NCBI GenBank assembly: GCA_002840765.1
Contig: PHCE01000003.1
Coordinates: 1 to 64,000 of the forward strand
Reading direction: 5' to 3'
DNA from: Betaproteobacteria bacterium HGW-Betaproteobacteria-7
Lineage (GTDB): Bacteria > Pseudomonadota > Gammaproteobacteria > Burkholderiales > Rhodocyclaceae
Length of the DNA: 64,000 nucleotides
Shown here piece by piece: positions 50,998-59,380 of the stretch. The notes under the pieces are model-generated. The model was not told the DNA's origin, did no database searches, and saw only the letters and a program-made list of their open reading frames with translations. Numbering within the stretch: the stretch's first letter is position 1; each line of letters opens with the position of its first letter. Position numbers and translations under genes: made by a program.

Positions 50998-51768
50998 ATG
51001 CTGGCAATCATCGGCGGCAGCGGTCTGACCACGCTGTCCAGTCTCGACGTCTCGCACCGCGAGGTCGTCCGCACCCCTTATGGCGAGCCTTCCGGCGCCG
51101 TCGTCTTCGGCCAGATCGCCGGCCAGCCGGCGATGTTCCTGCCGCGCCACGGCTATGGCCACACCATCGCGCCGCACATGGTCAATTACCGCGCCAACCT
51201 GTGGGCGCTGCATCATCACAAGGCCACCGGCATCATTTCCGTCGCTTCCGTCGGCGGCATCCGCAGTGACCTGCAGCCGGGCGAGATCGTCGTGCCGAAT
51301 CAGATCATCGACTACACCTGGGGCCGCAAGTCCACTTATTTCGAAGGCAATGGCACCCCCGTCACCCACGTCGACTTTACCGAGCCTTACGATGCCAATT
51401 TGTGTCGCCGCATTGTCGAGGCGGCGGGCGCGCTTGGCATCGACATCAAGGTTGGCGGCGTCTATGCCGCCACCCAGGGGCCGCGCCTGGAAAGCGCCGC
51501 CGAGATCAATCGCTTCGAACGCGACGGTGCCGACCTGGTCGGCATGACCGGCATGCCGGAAGCCGTGCTCGCCCGCGAACTTGGTTTGCCTTACGCGGCG
51601 ATCAATGTCATCGCCAACCACGCCGCCGGTCGCGGCAGCAGCGCCAACGGCATCCATTTCGAAAGCCTCGAACACGTACTGCAGGAGGCGATGGGGCGGG
51701 TCAAGGCGATCATCGAACGCCTCGTCGGCTCTGCCGACAACTGCCAGCCGATGGGTATGTCGGTGTGA
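50998..51768 (+). CDS. S-methyl-5'-thioinosine phosphorylase
   Basis: The 256-residue trimeric phosphorylase has the MTAP/PNP features AIIGGSGLTTL, FLPRHGYGHTIAPHMVNYRA, YAATQGPRLESAAEINRF and LVGMTGMPEAVLARELGLPY. The M-T-G-M-P-E-A segment and a late VIANHAAG resemble the Pseudomonas methylthioinosine enzyme more than classical MTAP, whose Asp is used for adenine. It would release hypoxanthine, the substrate of the Hpt encoded upstream. Confidence 0.85.
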   Translation: MLAIIGGSGLTTLSSLDVSHREVVRTPYGEPSGAVVFGQIAGQPAMFLPRHGYGHTIAPHMVNYRANLWALHHHKATGIISVASVGGIRSDLQPGEIVVPNQIIDYTWGRKSTYFEGNGTPVTHVDFTEPYDANLCRRIVEAAGALGIDIKVGGVYAATQGPRLESAAEINRFERDGADLVGMTGMPEAVLARELGLPYAAINVIANHAAGRGSSANGIHFESLEHVLQEAMGRVKAIIERLVGSADNCQPMGMSV

Positions 51769-51778
51769 ACTGACGGAG

Positions 51779-51800
51779 CGGACGCGGATTAGCGCGTCCG
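51779..51800. terminator. hairpin between convergent genes
   Basis: A perfect eight-base stem (CGGACGCG / CGCGTCCG) has a six-base loop that contains the stop codon of the minus-strand gene. No T-tract follows, so it may act only as a transcript end stabiliser or weak bidirectional terminator. Confidence 0.5.
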
Positions 51801-52142
51801 TCTGTCGCCGTCGTCAGGCTCGTCGCTTTCGTTCAGCGGATAGGCGTCGGCCACGTAGGCCGGGCCTTTCATCACCATGACGATGAAGGCGGCGATGCCG
51901 ACCATCATCAGCAGCGTCCAGTGCAGGAAGACGAGGCTGATGCCGTAGATGTCGACGGTGAGGATCAGTGTCGCACTCGCCAGTTCCGGCGCCAGAAAGG
52001 CATACAGCCGGGCGAACAGCGACGGCAGGCCGAGCGCCAGGGTGCCCAGCAGCAGCACGCGGGGCAGCAGGCGCAGGACAGTACGCTCACGCCCGGCTGG
52101 CGTCCGCTGGAAGCCGGGCAGCTTGGTAAACCAGTTGATCAT
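51789..52142 (-). CDS. small membrane protein of unknown function
   Basis: The 117-residue protein has two or three predicted membrane helices (LLPRVLLLGTLALGLPSLFA and LHWTLLMMVGIAAFIVMVM, with a weaker segment between) and an acidic tail (NESDEPDDGDRRTR). No family is recognised. It is a separate unit, with a terminator-like hairpin at its 3' end and about 200 bases upstream before the next gene. Confidence 0.65.
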   Translation of the reverse strand: MINWFTKLPGFQRTPAGRERTVLRLLPRVLLLGTLALGLPSLFARLYAFLAPELASATLILTVDIYGISLVFLHWTLLMMVGIAAFIVMVMKGPAYVADAYPLNESDEPDDGDRRTR

Positions 52143-52316
52143 GGTGGCCTCCGCGCAGAACGCGGCCGGGCGTTTCCGGCCGACAGGCAGTATCGGGATA
52201 TCGTTGCCAGCGGTGTCTGGCTTCTGCGCGGGAGGGAAGGCATTCCCGGGTCGGCGTGCGCGTCATCGTCTGACGTACGTTTGATCGAGGCGCTGGCAAC
52301 AAGTTCGTGCCGGTCG

Positions 52317-52342
52317 AAAAAAATGCCGGTTGGGCACCCGGC
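52317..52342 (-). terminator. rho-independent terminator of the 52350-53120 gene
   Basis: On the minus strand, a GCCGG / CCGGC stem of five GC pairs with an eight-base loop is followed by A and a run of T residues. It lies seven bases downstream of the stop codon. The stem is short but the T-tract is clear. Confidence 0.7.
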
Positions 52343-52349
52343 TCTCTGG

Positions 52350-53120
52350 CTAACGTCCGAGCAGGCCGATTTCGCGGGCGCTATCCGGCCCGATCAGGGT
52401 CTCTGCCAGACCGTCCGGAATCTCGCTGCGCTCCGCCGCGAGCGGGATTCGGCCGCCCATGATCTCGGCCATCTCCTGCGGCAACAGTGGCGAGCGCGTC
52501 GGCTCGGCGTAGCCCTGCGGGTGGATTGGTTGCCCACTGGCCGGGTCGTACTTGTCGCTGGCGCCAAAGACGTGCAGCAATTCGTGGGCGATGATCACGG
52601 CATTCTGGCGATGCTGCGGGCGGCTGGCGAAGGCGTGGATCAGGCCGAGCTGGCCTTTGCTGAGGCCAGTCGAATGCGGCAGCGCCGGCGTACGTTCGGG
52701 GTCGTGGTAGAGCACGAACAGGCGGATCTGCGGCTTCGGTCCGCTGATGGTGTCGTGGCGGGCCGCCCACCAGCGCAACTGCAGGCTCCAGAGGATGGCG
52801 TCAAAGGCGCCCGGGCGCGCCGGCGGCAGCGGCGGACGGCTGGCCAGCGGCGGGGCGATGCGAACGACGACCGGTTGCAGCACGTTTTTCCCGTAGCGAC
52901 GACTTTCGCCCTCGATCCACTGGCCGATCTCGGCGACGCTATCGGCGTCGAGTTGGCCGACGTAGTGGGCGGTGGTCGGCGAATCGTCGGCGGCGATCGG
53001 GTAGAGGGCGACGTGGATGCTGTGTTCCCAGGCAGTCAGGCGTGCCTGGGAGCGCCAGGCGGTGAGACCGACAGTGGCCAGGACGATGAGCAGGAAGAGG
53101 ATGCGGAACTTGCGGAACAT
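52350..53120 (-). CDS. putative exported zinc metallopeptidase
   Basis: The 256-residue protein has an N-terminal hydrophobic segment (ILFLLIVLATVGLTAW), which is a signal or anchor, and a zinc metallopeptidase motif: HELLH in AVIIAHELLHVFGASDKYDP, where the downstream Asp may be the third ligand. The rest is unassigned. The start ATG at 53120 is chosen because the longer reading is Arg/Ser-rich and unlike protein. It probably acts in the periplasm. The substrate is unknown. Confidence 0.75.
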   Translation of the reverse strand: MFRKFRILFLLIVLATVGLTAWRSQARLTAWEHSIHVALYPIAADDSPTTAHYVGQLDADSVAEIGQWIEGESRRYGKNVLQPVVVRIAPPLASRPPLPPARPGAFDAILWSLQLRWWAARHDTISGPKPQIRLFVLYHDPERTPALPHSTGLSKGQLGLIHAFASRPQHRQNAVIIAHELLHVFGASDKYDPASGQPIHPQGYAEPTRSPLLPQEMAEIMGGRIPLAAERSEIPDGLAETLIGPDSAREIGLLGR

Positions 53121-53157
53121 GCGTTGCGCATTATAGGCCCGCTTCGCGGAATGCCGC

Positions 53158-53763
53158 CTAGCCGCCGGTGTCGCCGCGCAGATGCATGCACAGCCAGGCG
53201 GCGACGTGCAGCGAGGCGTCCTCGCCGATAGCGAGTATCCGCTCCTCGCTGAGGGCCTTGAGATGCGTCCGGGCACGCTGGTAGGCCGCCTTTTCCACCA
53301 CCTCAGCGGCATCGAACAGCATCAGCAGCGGGGCGCTCATTAGTTGCAGCGCTTCCAGCCCGGCCCGGTCGATCAGGCCGCCGTGGCAGGCCAGGGCGCG
53401 CACCTGCAGGTCGCGCCGGGCGGCGACACGGATGGCCGCCGGCGTCACCTCGCCGGTGGCGAAGATGGCCAGGGGCAGATCCAGGGTGTCGCCGTCCTCG
53501 CGGATCAGATCAAGGATGTCGAGCAGACGCTGGCTGAGGCGCGGCACATTTTGCGCGGCATCGACGAAATGGGTTTCCTGGGCGGTCAGCAACTCCATGC
53601 GCAGAATTGCATAGTTGCGGGCGGCGAGGTTGGCGGCGATGACACTGTCGGCCAGGGCGTTATGAACGCTGGCGACGAGCACCAGGCCGCGGGGGTGATC
53701 CGGCCGTTCGAGGTGGCCGTGCAGGGAGCCGTGGGGCGTGCTCAGCGAGAAATATCGATTCAT
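53158..53763 (-). CDS. alpha/beta-hydrolase-like protein
   Basis: The 201-residue protein starts with a beta-rich domain (YFSLSTPHGSLHGHLERPD) and continues with GLVLVASVHNALADSVIAAN, FATGEVTPAAIRVAARRD and ALACHGGLIDRAG, in the order of a dienelactone-hydrolase-like fold. In the G-x-S-x-G nucleophile elbow the position is occupied by TGEVT, so an active Ser is not obvious, and it may be a non-catalytic member. It overlaps the radical SAM gene by four bases and is part of the AmmeMemoRadiSam unit. Confidence 0.6.
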   Translation of the reverse strand: MNRYFSLSTPHGSLHGHLERPDHPRGLVLVASVHNALADSVIAANLAARNYAILRMELLTAQETHFVDAAQNVPRLSQRLLDILDLIREDGDTLDLPLAIFATGEVTPAAIRVAARRDLQVRALACHGGLIDRAGLEALQLMSAPLLMLFDAAEVVEKAAYQRARTHLKALSEERILAIGEDASLHVAAWLCMHLRGDTGG

Positions 53764-54854
53764 GAGGCGAGGCGTACGGGGATGCGGCGGGCGCCGAAGG
53801 CCTTGCCGTCGTGGCCGAGTTGGCGAGCGAAGTGGCCAGCCAGCGGAGTATGGCAATGCGGGCAGCAGCCTTCGGGAGTCAGGTCGTAGCGGCGGATCTC
53901 GTACCAGTCGCGGACGATCAGCGGCGCCTGACAGCGGGTGCAGAAAGTGGTGCCGCCTTCCGCGTCGTGCACGTTGCCGGTGTACACGTGATGCAGACCG
54001 GCGTCGCGGGCGATGCGCCGGGCCAGGGTCAGGGTTGCCGGCGGCGTCGGCGGCAACTCGCTCATCTTCCAGTCGGGGTGGAAGGCGGTGAAGTGCAGGG
54101 GCACATCCGGCCCCAGTTCGCGAACCACCCAGGCGGCCAGCTCGCCAAGTTCCGCCGGGCTGTCGTTGTGCCCGGGAATCAGCAGCGTGGTGATCTCCAG
54201 CCAGCAGTCGGTCTCGTGGCGGATCCAGGCGAGCATGTCGAGCACCGGCGCCAGCTTGGCGACGCACAGCTTCTTGTAAAAATGCTCGGTGAAGGCCTTG
54301 AGATCGACGTTGGTGGCGTCCATCACGGCGAAGAACTCGCGGGCCGGGGCGCGGTGGATGTAGGCGGCAGTGACGGCGACATTGCGGATGCCCTGCTCGC
54401 GGCAGGCTACGGCGGTGTCGATGGCGTATTCGGCGAAGACCACCGGGTCGTTGTAGGTGTAGGCCACGGCATCGGCGCCGTGGCGCCTGGCGGCGGCGGC
54501 GATGGCTTGCGGGCCGGCGCTGTCCATCAGGCTGTCCATGTCCTTCGACTTGGAAATATCCCAGTTCTGGCAAAAGCGACAGGCCAGGTTGCAGCCGGCG
54601 GTGCCGAAGGAAAGGATGCTGCTGCCGGGGTAAAAATGATTGAGCGGCTTTTTTTCGATCGGGTCGATGCAGAAGCCGGAAGAGCGGCCGTAAGTAGTCA
54701 GCACCATCTGGCCATCAACCATGCGCCGAACGAAGCAGGCGCCGCGCTGGCCTTCGTGCAGTTGGCAATCGCGCGGACAGAGATCGCACTGGATGCGGCC
54801 ATCGTCCAGCGCATGCCACCAGCGGCCGGGGTAATCCGATTCGGGAACGTTCAT
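53760..54854 (-). CDS. amrS: AmmeMemoRadiSam system radical SAM enzyme
   Basis: The 364-residue enzyme has the radical SAM motif CNLACRFCQNWDIS (C-x3-C-x2-C), preceded by a Cys-rich N-terminus (CDLCPRDCQLHEGQRGACFV) typical of AmrS. It also has ADAVAYTYNDPVVFAEYAID, and a C-terminal rubredoxin-like Cys pair set (FCTRC and CPHCH). The family is widespread, but its reaction is not established. The start at 54854 overlaps the stop of the fused B-A gene (ATGA). Confidence 0.88.
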   Translation of the reverse strand: MNVPESDYPGRWWHALDDGRIQCDLCPRDCQLHEGQRGACFVRRMVDGQMVLTTYGRSSGFCIDPIEKKPLNHFYPGSSILSFGTAGCNLACRFCQNWDISKSKDMDSLMDSAGPQAIAAAARRHGADAVAYTYNDPVVFAEYAIDTAVACREQGIRNVAVTAAYIHRAPAREFFAVMDATNVDLKAFTEHFYKKLCVAKLAPVLDMLAWIRHETDCWLEITTLLIPGHNDSPAELGELAAWVVRELGPDVPLHFTAFHPDWKMSELPPTPPATLTLARRIARDAGLHHVYTGNVHDAEGGTTFCTRCQAPLIVRDWYEIRRYDLTPEGCCPHCHTPLAGHFARQLGHDGKAFGARRIPVRLAS

Positions 54855-56197
54855 GGCGCTACCTCCTGCCACTTTTTGACCGTGTAGCGCGCCAGTCGTG
54901 CCTCGGGGCTCCAGTAGTCGGCGCCCAGGCCGGCCTTGCGCTTGAGCTGGGCGAGGAAGGCGGCGGGTTCAGGCAACTGTTCCCAGACCTGCGGCAGGAA
55001 GGTGGCACGGTGGCGGCCGGCGCTGAAGATGACGCCGTCGATGTGCGGTCGCAGCTGGGCCAGGGCATCGGCCTCGTCGCGGCAGTCGATGACTTGCGCC
55101 GGAGTCAGCAGGGAGATTTCGAGGCGCGTGCGCGGCAGTTCGTCGGCGGTCAACGGCGGGAAGCGCGGGTCGCAGAAGGCGGCGGCCAGGGCATTGGCGC
55201 ACACGTCCTCGGCCAGTGGCCGCCAGGCTTCCAGGCTGCCGATGCAGCCGCGCAAGACGCCGTGCTGGGTCAGGGTGACGAAGGTGGCTGCCTTGTCCTG
55301 CAATTTCGGGCTTTCAACTACGGGCTGCGGCGGCAGGCCGAAGCGTTCGCCGATGGCGTTGCGGGCGAGTCGCAGCAGGCTGGTGCCGATTTCATCCATG
55401 GTCGGTCGGGTGAAGGCGAAAGCGGCATAACCGACGACGCGCTCGCGATCGCCGGCGGTGTCGCCGGAATTGCACAGGTCGATCAACTGCGCCTGCAGGC
55501 CACGCCGCTGGGCAGCCAGCAGCAGGCCGTTGATCGGATAGGCGCCGCAGGCTTGTTCGGGGTGGATGTGGGTATCGAGGGCGAGAATGTGCTGGCAGGT
55601 GTTGCTGTCGACCTGCTGCGCGGTAGCGTAGGGCAGGAAATGTGACAGGTCGGAGCTGATGACCAGCAGCGTCTCATCGCCGCCCCACAGCTGATCAAGC
55701 ACTTCGGCGACGGCTTCCGGCTCGGCGTTGCCGACGGCCAGCGGGATCAGTGTGAACGTGTCGAGCGCGCGCTGGAGGAAGGGCAGGTGCACCTCCAGCG
55801 AATGTTCGAGGGCATGGGCCGCGTCGTTGCGGCCGATCTGCGGCAGCTCGTCGAGCTGGGCCATGGCCGCCGTATCCAGTGGAATTGCGCCGAGCGGTGT
55901 GGCAAAGGCTCGGACGGATGGCAGGGCGAGGCCACGGACGGCCAGGCGGTGCGTCGGGCCGAGCAGCACGACGCGGCGTATGCTGCCACGCCACGGCGCC
56001 AGCGCGGCATAGATGCGGGCGGCGGTCGGTCCGGAATAGATGTAGCCGGCATGTGGCGCGATGATCGCCTTCGGCTGTGCCATGGTTACGGCCGGGGCAT
56101 TGGCCAGCAGTTCGTCGACGGTGGCCCGGAGGGTCGCGGCGGCGCTGGGATAGAACATGCCGGCGACGGCTGGCGGACGGGTGTCGAGGGTGCTCAT
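54851..56197 (-). CDS. AmmeMemoRadiSam system protein B-A fusion
   Basis: The 448-residue protein fuses two domains. Memo-like domain B is at about residues 1-265, with AIIAPHAGYIYSGPTAARIY, EHSLEVHLPFLQ and SSDLSHFLPYATA carrying the His/Asp metal-site residues. AMMECR1-like domain A is at about 275-440, with FVTLTQHGVLRGCIGSLEAW, AAAFCDPRFPPLT and DGVIFSAGRHRATFLPQVW. The set is widespread in bacteria and archaea, often as separate genes. The function is unknown. The fusion and the AmrS overlap show that the three activities belong together. Confidence 0.9.
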   Translation of the reverse strand: MSTLDTRPPAVAGMFYPSAAATLRATVDELLANAPAVTMAQPKAIIAPHAGYIYSGPTAARIYAALAPWRGSIRRVVLLGPTHRLAVRGLALPSVRAFATPLGAIPLDTAAMAQLDELPQIGRNDAAHALEHSLEVHLPFLQRALDTFTLIPLAVGNAEPEAVAEVLDQLWGGDETLLVISSDLSHFLPYATAQQVDSNTCQHILALDTHIHPEQACGAYPINGLLLAAQRRGLQAQLIDLCNSGDTAGDRERVVGYAAFAFTRPTMDEIGTSLLRLARNAIGERFGLPPQPVVESPKLQDKAATFVTLTQHGVLRGCIGSLEAWRPLAEDVCANALAAAFCDPRFPPLTADELPRTRLEISLLTPAQVIDCRDEADALAQLRPHIDGVIFSAGRHRATFLPQVWEQLPEPAAFLAQLKRKAGLGADYWSPEARLARYTVKKWQEVAP

Positions 56198-56201
56198 GGC
56201 A

Positions 56202-57458
56202 TCACACCAGCAGGAGACCGAAAGCGAGGCCGGAACCGATGGCGAGCAGGCCGGGCAGCGCGTGACGGGCCAGATTGCTGCCGCCGATGCTGATCACCAG
56301 CCCGATCTTGAAGATCAGGTTGGCGAGCAGAGCGATGGCGACGGCGACCACGGCGTCGGCGTAGAGCACGCGCTCGAGATTGAACATGCGCAGCGTGGAC
56401 AGCACGCTGGCGTCGGCATCGGTCAGGCCGGAAACCAGGGCAACGATGAAGAGGCCGCTGCTGCCGGCGATGTCCTGCAGCCAGGCGGCAGCGAGCAGGA
56501 CGATGGCGTAGAGCAGGCCGAAGGAAATGGCCGTCTTCAGTTCGGTCGGATTCTTGACATCGGGCATCGGCAGGTCGCCAGCGGCGCTAAGCGTCTTCCA
56601 GCCATACAGCGCCATGACCACGCCGGGGACGATGCCGCAGGCGAAGACAATGGCGATCGGGCCGATCAGTCCGGGGGCGACGATGCCGGCGATGACGCCG
56701 AGGCGGACCATGACCATGACGTTGGCGATGAGGATGACGATCGCCGACATGCGCACCAGATGGGCGTGCTCGGCGGCATGGCGGGAGAACATCATGGTCG
56801 TCGCAGTCGACGAGGCGAGGCCGCCGAAAATGCCGAGCAGCGCGGCGCCGTGGCGAGCGCCGATGACACGCAGGGCGAGGTAGCCGGCCAGCGCCAGGCC
56901 GGATATCAGCACCACCATCCACCACACCTGGCGCGGGTTGATCGCATCGTAGGGGCCGAAGCTCTCGTTCGGCAGGATGGGCAGGATGACCAGCGAGAGC
57001 ACGGCGAACTGCAGGATGGAATTGAGATCCTTGGGCGTCGTTTTTTCACTGAACTGCTTCAGTTCGGCCTTGAAGTAGAGCAGCACGGTCGTCGTGATGG
57101 CCAGCATAACCGCCAGCGTCGCGAAACCCATCCACACTGCCGCGCCCAGACCGTAGGTGATGATAATCGCCGCCTCCGAGGTGAAGCCGCGGTACTGCTC
57201 TTCCTGCTGCGAGGAAAAGTTGGAGGCGACCATCGAGGCGGCGATGACCACCAGGCCGACGGCGAGCAGCCAGGGGGCGCCGCTTCTCTCACCGAGCATG
57301 GCAAACAGGCAGCCGAGCATGGAGACCAGCGAGAAGGTGCGCAGGCCGGCGGCCGAGTCCGGGCGCCGCTCGCGCTCCATGCCGATCAACAGGCCGATGC
57401 CCAGCGCCGTGGCAAAAGCTTCAACCGGCACGGCCAGTTCGGGGACGACGAAACTCAT
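56202..57458 (-). CDS. MgtC/DUF4010 family membrane protein
   Basis: The 418-residue protein has about ten to twelve membrane helices. The N-terminal MgtC-like signature is ALGIGLLIGMERERRPDSAA(GLRTFSLVSM), and the C-terminal DUF4010 part includes GGLASSTATTMMFSRHAAE and SGLTDADAS. Members are of uncertain function, possibly related to magnesium or other ion handling. The ATG at 57458 has an excellent AGAGGAAAGG site. It is divergent from ispD with 41 bases between. Confidence 0.82.
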   Translation of the reverse strand: MSFVVPELAVPVEAFATALGIGLLIGMERERRPDSAAGLRTFSLVSMLGCLFAMLGERSGAPWLLAVGLVVIAASMVASNFSSQQEEQYRGFTSEAAIIITYGLGAAVWMGFATLAVMLAITTTVLLYFKAELKQFSEKTTPKDLNSILQFAVLSLVILPILPNESFGPYDAINPRQVWWMVVLISGLALAGYLALRVIGARHGAALLGIFGGLASSTATTMMFSRHAAEHAHLVRMSAIVILIANVMVMVRLGVIAGIVAPGLIGPIAIVFACGIVPGVVMALYGWKTLSAAGDLPMPDVKNPTELKTAISFGLLYAIVLLAAAWLQDIAGSSGLFIVALVSGLTDADASVLSTLRMFNLERVLYADAVVAVAIALLANLIFKIGLVISIGGSNLARHALPGLLAIGSGLAFGLLLV

Positions 57459-57499
57459 GCCTTTCCTCTCTTCTCCTTGTTCTTCGCTAAAATTAAGCC

Positions 57500-58186
57500 A
57501 TGCCACGCCATTTCGCAATCGTTCCCGCTGCCGGCAGCGGTTCCCGCTTCGGTGCCGAGAAGCCGAAACAGTATCTTGACCTGCTCGGCCGGCCGCTGAT
57601 CTTCCATACCTTGGCCGCCCTGGTCGCCTGTCCCGACATCGAGCGGGTGTGGGTGGTGCTGGCGCCGGACGACCCCTGGTGGCACCGCTATGACTGGTCG
57701 GAACTCGGGGCCAAGCTGGAAACCGTCGCCTGCGGCGGCGCCACGCGGGCGGAGAGCGTCGGCAACGGTCTGCGCGCGGCGGCCATGGTCGCCGCCGACG
57801 ATGACTGGATCCTGGTGCATGACGCCGCCAGGCCGTGCGTTGACCAGGCCATGCTGGCGGCGCTGTTCGACGAACTGGCCAGCGACCCGGTCGGCGGTAT
57901 TCTCGCCGTGCCGGTGGCCGACACGCTGAAGCGTGCCGACAGTGAACAGCGGGTGGCCGTTACCGAGCCGCGCGACGGCCTGTGGCAGGCGCAGACGCCG
58001 CAGATGTTCCGCTACGGCCTGCTGTGTGCTGCGCTTGATGCTTGTCAGGCAGTCACCGACGAGGCCGGCGCCGTAGAAGCGATGGGCCTGAAACCGAAAC
58101 TGGTGCGCGGCGACGCGACCAATCTGAAAGTCACCTATCCGGCCGACCTGGCGCTGGCCGCAATGATCCTGAGGGCACGCAAATGA
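57500..58186 (+). CDS. ispD: 2-C-methyl-D-erythritol 4-phosphate cytidylyltransferase
   Basis: The 228-residue enzyme has the CTP-binding start [46 protein letters not shown] and [11 protein letters not shown] near the end. It makes CDP-methylerythritol in the non-mevalonate isoprenoid pathway, which also feeds undecaprenyl phosphate used by the EPS system. Its stop overlaps the ispF start codon (ATGA). Confidence 0.94.
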   Translation: MPRHFAIVPAAGSGSRFGAEKPKQYLDLLGRPLIFHTLAALVACPDIERVWVVLAPDDPWWHRYDWSELGAKLETVACGGATRAESVGNGLRAAAMVAADDDWILVHDAARPCVDQAMLAALFDELASDPVGGILAVPVADTLKRADSEQRVAVTEPRDGLWQAQTPQMFRYGLLCAALDACQAVTDEAGAVEAMGLKPKLVRGDATNLKVTYPADLALAAMILRARK

Positions 58187-58788
58187 CCACGGTGCAAGCG
58201 CAGACCCCGAGCCTCGGGCCGGAGGCGAGCGAGCCAAGCGATATTTCGGGACCGAAGGTCCCCCAAACTTGTGGCGAGGAAGCTTCGGGCTTCAGTCCGA
58301 AGAGACTCACGATCCGGGTGGGGCAGGGCTACGATGTGCACAAGCTGGTCGAGGGCCGCAAGCTCATCCTCGGCGGCGTCGACATTCCGCATGCGACCGG
58401 GCTGCTTGGTCACTCCGATGCCGACGCGCTGCTGCATGCGATTACCGATGCGCTGCTCGGCGCCGTGGCGCTGGGCGACATCGGCCGCCACTTTCCCGAT
58501 ACCGATCCGCGCTATGCCGGCGCCGATAGCCGTGTCCTGCTGCGCGCCGCCGTCGCCTTGCTGGCCGAGCGCGGCTGGCGGCCGATCAACGTCGATGCGA
58601 CGCTGATCGCCCAGCGGCCGAAGCTGGCGCCGCACGCCGCGGCGATGGTCAGCAACGTCGCCGCCGACCTCGGTATCGGCGAGGATTGCGTCAATATCAA
58701 GGGCAAGACCAACGAGCAGCTTGGCTACCTGGGGCGCGAGGAAGCCATCGAGGCGCAGGCGGTGGTGCTTGTCGAACGCCGTGCCTGA
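58183..58788 (+). CDS. ispF: methylerythritol cyclodiphosphate synthase with repeat-encoded N-terminus
   Basis: The protein has 201 residues against the usual 157-160. The true enzyme begins at [20 protein letters not shown], with metal ligands Asp51/His53 and [18 protein letters not shown]. It closes CDP-ME-2P to the cyclic diphosphate. Residues 2-42 come from an in-frame copy of the triple-hairpin element; removing them gives M-T-I-R-V-G-Q-G-Y, the expected N-terminus. An internal GTG at 58318 could give a normal short product if the first ATG is not used. The ATG overlaps the ispD stop. Confidence 0.94.
   Translation: MTTVQAQTPSLGPEASEPSDISGPKVPQTCGEEASGFSPKRLTIRVGQGYDVHKLVEGRKLILGGVDIPHATGLLGHSDADALLHAITDALLGAVALGDIGRHFPDTDPRYAGADSRVLLRAAVALLAERGWRPINVDATLIAQRPKLAPHAAAMVSNVAADLGIGEDCVNIKGKTNEQLGYLGREEAIEAQAVVLVERRA
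58186..58308 (+). repeat. in-frame triple-hairpin repeat element, copy 2 (in ispF)
   Basis: This insertion of 123 bases (41 codons) sits directly after the ispF start codon. It has a left hairpin with GCCTC/GAGGC arms, a central GGGACC-GAA-GGTCCC (58248-58262) and a right CTTCGGGC-TTCA-GTCCGAAG (58283-58302, one G-T pair). The shared blocks are GAGCGAG, CCGAAGG, GTGGCGAGGAAG and GACTCAC. Compared with the ligA copy, stem sequences differ but pairing is kept, and the reading frame relative to the shared blocks is different. Confidence 0.8.
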
Positions 58789-59380
58789 AGCGGTTGGCCG
58801 GGCGGCCTCGACGCACCGGCTGTTCTTTGCCCTGTGGCCGGATGACGAACTGGCCGCCACCCTTGCCGACATCGCTGGCGCTGCAGCCAGGCGCTACGGC
58901 GGGCGGCCGACGCGGCGCGAAACCGTGCACCTGACGTTGGCCTTTATCGGCGACGTGGCGGCCACAGAAATCGCTGCCCTGATTGCGGCAGCCCGGCAGG
59001 TGAGGGCGGCGCCATTCCCGCTGAGCATCGATCGCCTCGGCTACTGGAGTCACAACCGCCTGCTCTGGGCAGGCTGCGCGCCATCTGCCGCGCTCGATGA
59101 TTTGGCGCTGGCGTTGCAGCGTAGTCTGGCTGAGGCCGGACACGTCGTGGCGGACGGCGAGCGGGCATTTACGCCGCACCTGACCCTGATCCGCAAGCTG
59201 CCCCCGGCAATCCTGCCGCCCATGCTGGCCGATTTTGCGCCGGCCGCGCTGCCGCTGTGGCGATGCACGCGCTTTCTCCTGGTCGCTTCCCGCTTGTCCG
59301 CTGCCGGATCGGACTACGCAACCATCGCCGAGTTTCCGCTGGCTGCCATGGCAGACGGCAGCCCGGCGTTCACCGTCTGA
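58781..59380 (+). CDS. thpR: RNA 2',3'-cyclic phosphodiesterase (ThpR / 2'-5' RNA ligase family)
   Basis: The 199-residue protein has the two catalytic H-x-T/S-x motifs of the 2H phosphoesterase family: [10 protein letters not shown] near residue 50 and [10 protein letters not shown] near 133, plus the N-terminal [19 protein letters not shown]. These enzymes act on RNA 2',3'-cyclic phosphate ends. The GTG at 58781 overlaps ispF by eight bases. Its 3' end overlaps the envZ gene on the other strand by 11 bases. Confidence 0.85.
   Translation: MPEAVGRAASTHRLFFALWPDDELAATLADIAGAAARRYGGRPTRRETVHLTLAFIGDVAATEIAALIAAARQVRAAPFPLSIDRLGYWSHNRLLWAGCAPSAALDDLALALQRSLAEAGHVVADGERAFTPHLTLIRKLPPAILPPMLADFAPAALPLWRCTRFLLVASRLSAAGSDYATIAEFPLAAMADGSPAFTV

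Noticed and set aside
56157..57599. Plus-strand reading frame of 480 codons opposite the DUF4010 gene
   Set aside because: Asp/Gly/His/Gln-rich shadow of a membrane protein gene; no recognisable domain.
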